From the NCBI GenBank assembly GCA_020832345.1, contig JAFIEY010000154.1, positions 1 through 32,061 of the forward strand: a stretch of 32,061 nucleotides of DNA, written 5' to 3'. This stretch comes from Cryomorphaceae bacterium (GTDB taxonomy: Bacteria > Bacteroidota > Bacteroidia > Flavobacteriales > Schleiferiaceae). The notes beneath the pieces were generated by a model. The model ran no database searches, had not been told where the DNA came from, and was given only the letters and a program-made list of their open reading frames with translations. This document shows, in pieces, positions 23,114-30,690 of this stretch; position 1 is the stretch's first letter, and each line of letters starts with the position of its first letter. A program made the position numbers and the translations under genes.

Positions 23114-26100
23114 ATGGAAAATCCAATGCAAAAATGCCTTTCCAGTTTTATTATATTTTTGAACTTAGGTTTTTTACCCCTGTTTGCGCAAAACTTTGAC
23201 TTTTTGGACGCTTTTCATTTTGGCGACGGAAAGGGGCAAAATAGCGAGGTCATGCATATTCATTCTTTTCAAAACAATGATATTCTATTGGTCGGGAAAT
23301 TTAACGGACTTTACGATTTTGATCTCGACAGTTCAAATCAAAACTTGCAATTCTCCCCATCTTTTAATAGCGGACAGTTTATGGCCCGTTATACGCAATC
23401 CGGTGAATTGGTTTGGGTGCGTCCGATTATTAGTCCCAGTCAAGTCATTTTTTATGGCATTACCCTCGATAGTCTTGACAATATCTTCGTTACCGGAGTT
23501 TTTGTGCCTTCGGTTTCGTTTACGCCCGGAAATCCCGCACATACCCTTCAGGGAAATAATCCTAATAATGGCAACGGCTTCCTGGCCAAGTTTAACGATC
23601 AGGGTGAATATTTGTGGTCCAATATGTTTTCCGGTAATGGGGTAGATGCCGGAATGGATATAAAAATCAATAGTCAAGGTAATATCATCGTATTGGGGCA
23701 CGTCAGTCAAACAGTGACCTTTGAAAGTGGAAACCCTTCTTCAGTGGTGGTCAGTGCTGGGTCAGCGGATATTTTTATCGCATCTTATGATCCATCCGGA
23801 CAATTTCAATGGGTCAATAGTATCCCTGGTGTGGGGGTTGACAATGCTCGTTCCATGGCTTTGGACGCTCAAGATAATATTTACATTATGGGGGATTTTA
23901 CATCTACCATTACCTTTCCAACCTCACCTCCAACGCCTACGGTCACAACCGGAGCTAACGATGTTTTTTTTGCACGATTTACGCCTAATGGAGATTGTTT
24001 GTGGGGAAAGAAAGTAGGCGGAACTTCCACCGACTTAGGCAGCCATCTCACGCTCGTTGGTGATACCACAATTGTAATAAACGGAAATTATCGGCTCAAT
24101 ATTCAGTTTGATCATGGGGGAAGCACACCTTCCTTTACCACACCAAACTCTAGCGCGGATGTATTTATGGCGGCTTACGATACCAGTGGTGGATACCTTT
24201 GGAATGTTCGATTTGGCAGCAGTGGACAAGACGAATCCTTTCAAACTGCTTTGGATGATTCAAACCGAATTTGGATTACCGGTCAAGTGCGACAATCTGG
24301 AAATTTAGATCCCGATGGCGCTACAGCACCTATTGGTTATAATACAGTTGGTAATCCATACTTAGCTGCATTTAATGTTCATAATGGCAATTACGAAAAG
24401 TCATTTGCGCCTGAGAGTCAGTTGTTGGCATCATACCATGCGGTGCATTGCGCACCAGATGGTTCCATTTATGGAGGAGGCCGGTTTCGTTCCGAAATGG
24501 ATTTAAATCCCAGTGGATCACCGTTTTTATTCCAAACGCCACAAACCAATATAACAGGTGCTTTTTGGGCAAAATACCACCAAGACTTGGACACCGCATG
24601 GATGCTTGGAATCCGAAAGGGTGGTGATGAAGAAATTCGCCGGGTTGAACACGATGCGCAGGGAAATGTTTTTATTGCCGGTATTTTTGAAGGCACGATA
24701 GATTTTAATCCCGGAGATACCAATCGGGTTTTAAAAAGTGCTTATGACGCAGTGGATTGTTTTGTAGCCTCATACACACCCAATGGCGAATTGCGCTGGG
24801 TACAAACTTTTGGTGGACAGGGAGATGATTTTCTCACGGCCTTTCGGGTAGATCCATCGGGAAATGTTTTTCTTGGCGGTCATTTTTGGGAAACCTTTCT
24901 CATGCCAAATGGAAATGGTTACGACACGTTGGTTCCCGTGATTTCTGGTGTGCTGCTTCGCCCGGATGCGTTTTTTATCAAACTCGACAATAACGGGAAT
25001 TTCATTTATGGCAATCAAATTGGAGGGGCCAATGACGATTTTATCAATGATTTTGGATTTTTTGGTAATGGGGATATGGTCATTACCGGAGATTTTCGGG
25101 GAGGAATGGATTTTGATCCCGCTTTATTGGGACAAAATACTTTTAGCGGAAATAATTCGGTGGCCTATTTTGCAAGGTATTCTGCGCAAGGACAATTTCT
25201 CTGGGCAAAATTAATCAATGGTTCAAGCAACCAATTTGGTCAATCGGTTTTTGTAGATCAGCAAGATAATATTCTGTTGACCGGTGCCCATCGAGGTACC
25301 ACTGATTTTGATCCGGGATCAGGGACTTTTCCTATTGTAAGCAACGGATCAAGTGATGATGTGTTTGTAGCAAAATATAACTCAATTGGTGATCTTACTT
25401 GGGCAAAAGGATTTGGCAGTACGCCATTTTCCAGGGGTTTTGGTATTTCAGCTGATGCCAATGAAAATGTGTATTTGACGGGGAATTTTTCCAATACAAC
25501 AGATTTTAACCCCGGGGGTACACCCACATTAATTACCTCCAATGGTAACACCGATGTATTTGTGATGAAATTATCCGCAGCCGGCAATTTACAATGGGTC
25601 GTTCCTTTTGGCGGCCCCCAAGAAGATGCTCCGCGGGATTTAAAACTTTTTGGTGATAAAATTTATACCACCGGATTTTTTCAGGGATCTGTGGATTTTA
25701 ACCACGGACAGGATTCGCTAATATTGACAAGCAATTCACTTCGAGATATGTATTTACACGTATTGGATACAATGGGTAATTTTTTCAATGCAGTGGCTTT
25801 AGGCGGAAATGGCAACGATTATGGTTTGGGAATAAGTCATTTTGCCGGAAATACGTATGTAGGTGGTTTTTTTGCCAATAATTTTGATGCGAATCCTGGC
25901 CTACAAAGTTTTGAGTTGAACAGTTTGGGAGGTAGAGATGCATTTTTGGTTAAACTCGGAAATGCCGGGCCTTGTCCCACCGTTTACGATACCCTGTTTG
26001 TAACCGAATGTGATGTTTTCTTTTGGAACAACGAAAGTTTCACTGAATCAGGGCGTTATTCCCGGGTTTTAACCTCACCACTCGGTTGCGATTCAATTGT

Positions 26101-27328
26101 TACGCTGGAACTTAATCTCGGATTCTCTTTTGATACCGCTTCTGTGGTTACAGCCTGCGATGCCTATTCATGGAAAGGTCAAACTTACGAGCAATCCGGT
26201 ATGTATTACGATTCACTTTTAAGTCAAACTGGTTGCGACTCAGTTTTGGTTTTAAACCTAACCATCGATCATGCTTTTTCAGATACCCTTTTGGCAACAT
26301 CCTGTAATGAATATCAGTGGCGTGGCCAAACCTATACCCAATCCGGAATATTTGTAGATTCCCTATTAAATTCCAATGGTTGTGATTCTGTATTTTTATT
26401 ACATCTAACCATTGATTCCGGATATGTTTCTCACCAAACGATAACTGCTTGTGATTCGTTTTTTTGGCGGGGACAAACTTTTACGCAAAGCGGTGTTTAC
26501 ACGGACTCACTGTTTAATTCCAACGGTTGCGATTCTGTCTTTGTGTTAGATTTATTGATCGACACAGGGTATGTGATGAATCAATCGGCAACTTCTTGTG
26601 GCAGCTATTCCTGGCGCGGAAAGGTGTTTTCCCAAAGTGGGGTTTATCGAGACTCCCTACTAAATGCCAACGGTTGTGACTCTGTATTTCAATTACATTT
26701 AAATATTGACACAGGATATAATAATTTGCAAACAATTTCGGCATGTAAATTTTATAATTTAGGCGGCCAAATTATTATTCAATCCGGACTTTACATTGAT
26801 TCACTGGTTAATTCCAACGGCTGTGACTCAATTATCGCGTGGCAAATTACCATTGATACAGTTGATGTTAGGGTAAATCAAAACGATCAATTTTTGGAAG
26901 CGCAGGCGGCAAATGCGCAATTTCAATGGTTGAATTGTCAGACGGGTTTTTCTCCTATTGCCGGCGAAACGCAATCCAACTTTACAGCCTTAGTAAATGG
27001 TGATTATGCAGTGGAGGTAAATGATGGTATCTGCACAGATACATCAGATTGTTTTACCGTGAATAATATTGGGATAGATGGATTTGACCAAAACAATATT
27101 CGTATTTTTCCCAATCCCGGAAATGGCGTATTTTTTATTGAAATTCCGAAAATTTCCGGTGCGGTAAATTTGAATATAATGGATGCCACCGGCAGTGTGT
27201 TGTACCATCGGGTAAGTGAGGCACAAGAGATGATGACTTTTCAATTGGATGTAGCTGCCGGCACCTATTTTGTGCGAATAGCGCATGATTTATTTTTACA
27301 CACTCAACGCATTATTGTGATAAAATAA
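23114..27328 (+). CDS. T9SS surface protein: beta-propeller plus six Cys modules, 1404 aa
   Basis: Signal peptide near the start (KCLSSFIIFLNLGFLPLFAQ); ATG 23126 is an alternative. Residues about 30-955 are SBBP-like beta-propeller blades with repeated phrases such as DFDPGSGTF, DFNPGGTP, FVASYTPNGELRWV and FGGQGDDF, giving a dozen or more repeats. Residues about 957-1250 are six tandem modules of roughly 49 residues with the pattern TACD..YSW.GQTY..SG.Y.DSL...NGCDS...L.L.ID, each with two conserved cysteines that could form a disulfide. A T9SS sorting domain ends the protein (IRIFPNPGNGVFFIEI to the final Lys). Probably a secreted, cell-surface adhesin or scaffold; target unknown. It follows repeat copy D. 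Confidence 0.92.
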   Translation: MENPMQKCLSSFIIFLNLGFLPLFAQNFDFLDAFHFGDGKGQNSEVMHIHSFQNNDILLVGKFNGLYDFDLDSSNQNLQFSPSFNSGQFMARYTQSGELVWVRPIISPSQVIFYGITLDSLDNIFVTGVFVPSVSFTPGNPAHTLQGNNPNNGNGFLAKFNDQGEYLWSNMFSGNGVDAGMDIKINSQGNIIVLGHVSQTVTFESGNPSSVVVSAGSADIFIASYDPSGQFQWVNSIPGVGVDNARSMALDAQDNIYIMGDFTSTITFPTSPPTPTVTTGANDVFFARFTPNGDCLWGKKVGGTSTDLGSHLTLVGDTTIVINGNYRLNIQFDHGGSTPSFTTPNSSADVFMAAYDTSGGYLWNVRFGSSGQDESFQTALDDSNRIWITGQVRQSGNLDPDGATAPIGYNTVGNPYLAAFNVHNGNYEKSFAPESQLLASYHAVHCAPDGSIYGGGRFRSEMDLNPSGSPFLFQTPQTNITGAFWAKYHQDLDTAWMLGIRKGGDEEIRRVEHDAQGNVFIAGIFEGTIDFNPGDTNRVLKSAYDAVDCFVASYTPNGELRWVQTFGGQGDDFLTAFRVDPSGNVFLGGHFWETFLMPNGNGYDTLVPVISGVLLRPDAFFIKLDNNGNFIYGNQIGGANDDFINDFGFFGNGDMVITGDFRGGMDFDPALLGQNTFSGNNSVAYFARYSAQGQFLWAKLINGSSNQFGQSVFVDQQDNILLTGAHRGTTDFDPGSGTFPIVSNGSSDDVFVAKYNSIGDLTWAKGFGSTPFSRGFGISADANENVYLTGNFSNTTDFNPGGTPTLITSNGNTDVFVMKLSAAGNLQWVVPFGGPQEDAPRDLKLFGDKIYTTGFFQGSVDFNHGQDSLILTSNSLRDMYLHVLDTMGNFFNAVALGGNGNDYGLGISHFAGNTYVGGFFANNFDANPGLQSFELNSLGGRDAFLVKLGNAGPCPTVYDTLFVTECDVFFWNNESFTESGRYSRVLTSPLGCDSIVTLELNLGFSFDTASVVTACDAYSWKGQTYEQSGMYYDSLLSQTGCDSVLVLNLTIDHAFSDTLLATSCNEYQWRGQTYTQSGIFVDSLLNSNGCDSVFLLHLTIDSGYVSHQTITACDSFFWRGQTFTQSGVYTDSLFNSNGCDSVFVLDLLIDTGYVMNQSATSCGSYSWRGKVFSQSGVYRDSLLNANGCDSVFQLHLNIDTGYNNLQTISACKFYNLGGQIIIQSGLYIDSLVNSNGCDSIIAWQITIDTVDVRVNQNDQFLEAQAANAQFQWLNCQTGFSPIAGETQSNFTALVNGDYAVEVNDGICTDTSDCFTVNNIGIDGFDQNNIRIFPNPGNGVFFIEIPKISGAVNLNIMDATGSVLYHRVSEAQEMMTFQLDVAAGTYFVRIAHDLFLHTQRIIVIK
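25984..26866 (+). repeat. Six tandem 147-bp coding repeats
   Basis: The DNA encodes six consecutive modules of about 49 codons, each containing GGTTGYGA(C/T)TC for the GCDS string. The first and sixth are the most diverged (NNESFTESG and NLGGQIIIQSG in place of WRGQTYTQSG), while modules 3-5 are the most alike, which suggests recent internal duplication in the centre. Confidence 0.8.
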
Positions 27329-27394
27329 ATGCTTTTCGCAAAGTATCTGGTCATTTGAGGTTTTTAATCACTTCCCTTTTACCGACTTAATTTT

Positions 27395-27519
27395 GAGTCC
27401 ACTTTAAAAAGGATGATTTCAATCAAAATCGAGGGAATTTTTGAAACGGAGCAAGTGAGGATTCAAAAGTCTATCGACAAGGAAGATTTTGGCAGAAAGG
27501 GACATTTTAGAGCAGACTC
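27395..27519 (+). mobile_element. MITE-like element, copy E (125 bp, overlaps a stop codon)
   Basis: Full-length copy without the inner CTAAC hairpin. Left end GAGTCCACTTTAAAAAGGA; right end in reverse complement GAGTCTGCTCTAAAATGTCC. Flanked by perfect 6-bp repeats AATTTT (27389-27394 and 27520-27525). The terminal bases form the TGA stop of the 557-aa minus-strand gene. It sits between two convergent genes. Confidence 0.85.
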
Positions 27520-29191
27520 AATTTTTAATAAGTCTATGCTGAAATCTGCGTCCATCTTCCAAAATAAATTCCAGGATATACACGCCACTTTTCAGTCTGT
27601 TGATGTCGATGGTTTTTTCTTCTGCTTCTTCTAACCAGCCTTCTTCGGTTCGAATGCCCCGCATATCGATAAACTGGTAAGCGACGCGCCCCTTTGATGC
27701 AGGATTTACCAAGGTGAGTTCATCGTTTGCCGGATTGGGGAAGAATTTTGGATTCAGTCGGAAGTCCTTAAAGTCTGCGGTAGATACAAATCCGCCACAA
27801 TCCTCTGCCCAAATCGCTATTAGCATGGTATCGGGATAAAGCCTAAACCCACAAAGTGTTTGTAAAGGATTTGCAGAATCCTGAACTATGAGCATAAAAT
27901 GCCAACCATTGTACTGGAAAGGTTGGGCCAACGAAATGATCAATTCATCCGATGCACTTGGATTTCCGAGCGACACATCCTGAATTGGAACAAATTGTGT
28001 GTCCGGCCCCATGATTTGGAAGCTTGTATTCGCAAAGTTATCAGGAGCCATATTATTTGCCATTTTAATTAAAATGGTTGAATCCTGACAATAGTAGTCT
28101 AACACCGGTAGTTCATAAGCAAAACTCGTAGGCGATGGATTGTGAATAATGGAATCTTCAGGTGTGTATCCCATAAAAAACACCCTTTTGTCTGTGGGAA
28201 CCAGATCGACTTTTTGATTGGGAACAGGGGAGGAGCTGCTTGTACTGAGAATAGAACTTGTAACTGTTGGTTGACTACAAGTACCTACGGCAGAGGTCAG
28301 GGTTTCTCGAAAAATCCTGCTCACTACATGATATGATGAGTCTGCTGCAACATAACGATAACGGGTGACAGTCACTACTTTTATAAAACTCCCGGTTATT
28401 CCCGTAGAGGTAAAAGTTATGTTTCCGTTTGATTGGTTGATTTGAATGGTGTCTTCAACCATTCCATAAGGTTTTTCCCGGCTAAACCCTGAAGCATATA
28501 CAGCTATTGGGAAGGCTGGTTCTTCGGGGCAATTATCTGAACCTGTACTGCGTATTTGACCAATTTGAAAGTGAATGGAGTCCTGACCAACATCTTGAAT
28601 GGTATTTAAAAGGGTTACATTTTGATTTACGCAAAATGATTCCATAGGATCAGTAGTAAATTGTGGTGAGCTAACATTGCCAAAGGTATTATTGAGAACC
28701 GCCATTAAATGAATATTATTAGCATTTGGGCCATAAGAGCTTATGTTTGTGATGTTACTAAACCCAATTCGACAGCAAACCACTGAGTGATTAAACCTAT
28801 AATCACTGCAAACCCCGGGAAGTATAACCGTGTTTGTATAAGTCGCTTTTTGAATTGGCGTAAAGTCTGGCGAGACTGTTTCACCACAATTGTAATTTGT
28901 CAAAGGTCCACCTGCGGTGGTATAACCAGGATCTAAATTTGCCGTTATATTCAAATCAGGAAAACAAGAACTAGAAATACATATTGGTGTTGACGAAGGA
29001 AATCCAAGGGCGGTGTATCGCAACGTCTTATAAAGTGTAATCTTAACCTCATAATGATGTGAAATATTGGTAGAGTCACCAATATACCTATAGGTTAAAG
29101 TTCCCCCGGTGATGTGTGCAGCACTTGCCTGAATGGAGAATCCAAAAATTAGGAGGAAGCTAAAAACGAAGTGGTGTAGTTTTGCATTCAT
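27518..29191 (-). CDS. T9SS-secreted surface protein, 557 aa
   Basis: Signal peptide (MNAKLHHFVFSFLLIFGFSIQASA) followed by the conserved mature start HITGGTLTYRYIGDSTN, which I know from a common but uncharacterised Bacteroidota surface family. The middle is beta-rich with paired cysteines (ICISSSCFPD, CSDYRFNHSVVCCRIG). The last 85 residues are a T9SS sorting domain: KFFPNPANDELTLVNPASKG to LIKN. Its stop codon is TGA formed by the end of repeat copy E; before the insertion it would have been TAA at the same codon, so the protein is unchanged. A perfect -7 box lies 46 bp upstream of the start. Confidence 0.9.
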   Translation of the reverse strand: MNAKLHHFVFSFLLIFGFSIQASAAHITGGTLTYRYIGDSTNISHHYEVKITLYKTLRYTALGFPSSTPICISSSCFPDLNITANLDPGYTTAGGPLTNYNCGETVSPDFTPIQKATYTNTVILPGVCSDYRFNHSVVCCRIGFSNITNISSYGPNANNIHLMAVLNNTFGNVSSPQFTTDPMESFCVNQNVTLLNTIQDVGQDSIHFQIGQIRSTGSDNCPEEPAFPIAVYASGFSREKPYGMVEDTIQINQSNGNITFTSTGITGSFIKVVTVTRYRYVAADSSYHVVSRIFRETLTSAVGTCSQPTVTSSILSTSSSSPVPNQKVDLVPTDKRVFFMGYTPEDSIIHNPSPTSFAYELPVLDYYCQDSTILIKMANNMAPDNFANTSFQIMGPDTQFVPIQDVSLGNPSASDELIISLAQPFQYNGWHFMLIVQDSANPLQTLCGFRLYPDTMLIAIWAEDCGGFVSTADFKDFRLNPKFFPNPANDELTLVNPASKGRVAYQFIDMRGIRTEEGWLEEAEEKTIDINRLKSGVYILEFILEDGRRFQHRLIKN

Positions 29192-29236
29192 AATGGATGT
29201 GTTTTGATAAGTAAATAAGAAGGATTAAAACCTTAG

Positions 29237-29244
29237 CAAATATA
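29237..29244 (-). promoter_or_regulatory. Candidate -7 box TATATTTG
   Basis: Perfect TAnnTTTG match on the minus strand, ending 45 bp upstream of the ATG at 29191 (557-aa gene). Repeat copy F begins only 45 bp further upstream, so the element borders the promoter on its far side. Confidence 0.4.
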
Positions 29245-29288
29245 GTAAATAAATTTTATTTTATTTTTCAGGTTTTAATTGAAAAGTT

Positions 29289-29430
29289 GAGTCAACTCCA
29301 AAAAGGTTGATTTCAATCAAAATCAACGCGGAGGGGATTTTTGAGCCGGAGCTAACTAACTGTTAGTGAGTATTCAGAAATCTATCGACAAGGAAGATTT
29401 TGGTAGAAAGAGACTTTTTGGAGCAGACTC
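29289..29430 (+). mobile_element. MITE-like element, copy F (142 bp)
   Basis: Longest copy. Left end GAGTCAACTCCAAAAAGGTT, right end in reverse complement GAGTCTGCTCCAAAAAGTCT. Flanked by perfect 6-bp repeats AAAGTT (29283-29288 and 29431-29436). Contains the inner hairpin CTAAC-TAACT-GTTAG just after CCGGAG. Its right end is 9 bp from the stop codon of the PAP2-like gene, in the standard orientation. Confidence 0.85.
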
Positions 29431-29439
29431 AAAGTTTAA

Positions 29440-30222
29440 TTAGAAATTATAGGTTACTCCCGTACCATTAAACCGCAACCCTCGGTCAGTGCTTTCTGCG
29501 CGATAAGTTCGGGCAACAAAGTACCCAATGGTAAAACCAACAGCCCCACCCACAAGTACATCCGAAATGTAATGCTCATTAGCCCAAACCCTCGTGGCCA
29601 TAACACCCATACCAAGGGCAACTGAAGAAAATTGCATAAAACGCTTGCCTGTAAAATCGGGAAAATAGGCTTCGCTAAATACCCAAAAATATCCGGCAAA
29701 TGACATGGACAGGGCGCTGGTTCCACTCCAAAATGACCGCCTGTCATCTAATACAATTTCATTTGGATCTAAATGTACTGCATACGGACGATAACGTGGA
29801 ATGAAGGATTTAACAACCTGGCTCGATAAGTAGGTGGCTGAAAGAGCATGTGATAGGGCAAGGCCGTTTACAATTATGGTGTTTTGTTTTTCGGGTAAAA
29901 AAGCAACTGCCGTAATTAATAACGAGAGTTGGCTGGAAAAAAGAGAATATTTAAACTGGGATATATGAGGTTGTTGTGCGACCAGGTCATGTGGGGTATT
30001 GCTCCATTGAGGAGAAATGTTGAAGGTGCCTTGAAAGTCAGGCAAGCCACCAACTAAATACGCTGCCATGGCTGTAGTAGTAAAAATCCCCGATTGGTAT
30101 AGATGTTTATTTTGCAGTTCAAATTGCGCCTTTATTCCGAAAGACAAAATAAGAAAATTGATAATTAAACAACGACGAAGCAGCATTTTTTTTAAAGAAA
30201 GCCAAGATTTTACATGCCGCAT
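29440..30222 (-). CDS. PAP2-superfamily protein with altered active site, 260 aa
   Basis: Related to lipid phosphatases of the PAP2 superfamily. Motif C1 is KSFIPRYRP (K138 to P146, KX6RP) and motif C3 is RVWANEHYISD (R211, H217, D221), both intact. Motif C2, normally PSGH, reads WSGT (165-168), so the acid/base histidine is missing and full phosphatase activity is doubtful. An N-terminal hydrophobic stretch (LIINFLILSFGIKAQ) gives export; ATG 30186 would make it a canonical signal peptide and is a credible alternative start. It lies 15 bp behind the small lipoprotein gene. A role in the envelope is likely, but it may act as a binding rather than catalytic protein. Confidence 0.8.
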   Translation of the reverse strand: MRHVKSWLSLKKMLLRRCLIINFLILSFGIKAQFELQNKHLYQSGIFTTTAMAAYLVGGLPDFQGTFNISPQWSNTPHDLVAQQPHISQFKYSLFSSQLSLLITAVAFLPEKQNTIIVNGLALSHALSATYLSSQVVKSFIPRYRPYAVHLDPNEIVLDDRRSFWSGTSALSMSFAGYFWVFSEAYFPDFTGKRFMQFSSVALGMGVMATRVWANEHYISDVLVGGAVGFTIGYFVARTYRAESTDRGLRFNGTGVTYNF

Positions 30223-30237
30223 TGCAGGAATTGAAAT

Positions 30238-30690
30238 TTATTGGTATCCATTGCGGGGTGGAGGACCGCCGGGTTCTTCAAATACACAGGGATTGCATCG
30301 TCTTCTGAGCAATACGGCTTCTACGTATTTTTTTCGTTTACTAATGATGGCACCGTAATCAGGCGTTTGACGATATAGGGTACATTTTTGATCATCAATT
30401 TCCGTGGAGGAATTGATTTTTTCCGGAAAGAAAAAAAACAGGCTATCACCCTTGACAACATTGTCGAAATGCATTTGTCCGATACCGTCCGTTTTCATCT
30501 TTTTCATTTCGTCATTAATGCGAACGTAAAAGGTGAAATCGCTTGCCAATCGTGGTTTATTTGTCGTTTCACCGATTGGGGCTGCGCCACCACAGTTATC
30601 TTCTTCCATCGTAAAAGTGACGGTGTATGATGGAGAAGCGCAAGCGGCAAACAGGAAAAGTGATGTTATTTTTAGGGCAACATTTTTCAT
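30238..30690 (-). CDS. Small lipoprotein, 150 aa
   Basis: Starts at ATG 30690, overlapping the stop of the BNR-repeat gene as ATGA, which supports this start over 30702. Lipoprotein signal MKNVALKITSLFLFAACASP with lipobox FAAC. The mature part has a Ser/Thr-rich beta character (PSYTVTFTMEEDNCGGAAP), several cysteines (NCGG, KCTLY, RRCNPC) and a Pro/Gly-rich end. No family recognised. Translational coupling to the preceding T9SS cargo gene and the 15-bp gap to the PAP2-like gene suggest one operon of three. Confidence 0.75.
   Translation of the reverse strand: MKNVALKITSLFLFAACASPSYTVTFTMEEDNCGGAAPIGETTNKPRLASDFTFYVRINDEMKKMKTDGIGQMHFDNVVKGDSLFFFFPEKINSSTEIDDQKCTLYRQTPDYGAIISKRKKYVEAVLLRRRCNPCVFEEPGGPPPRNGYQ

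Noticed and set aside
25984-26866. CRISPR-like regular repeats
   Set aside because: The 147-bp period is coding and in frame with the 1404-aa protein; no short direct repeats with unique spacers exist.
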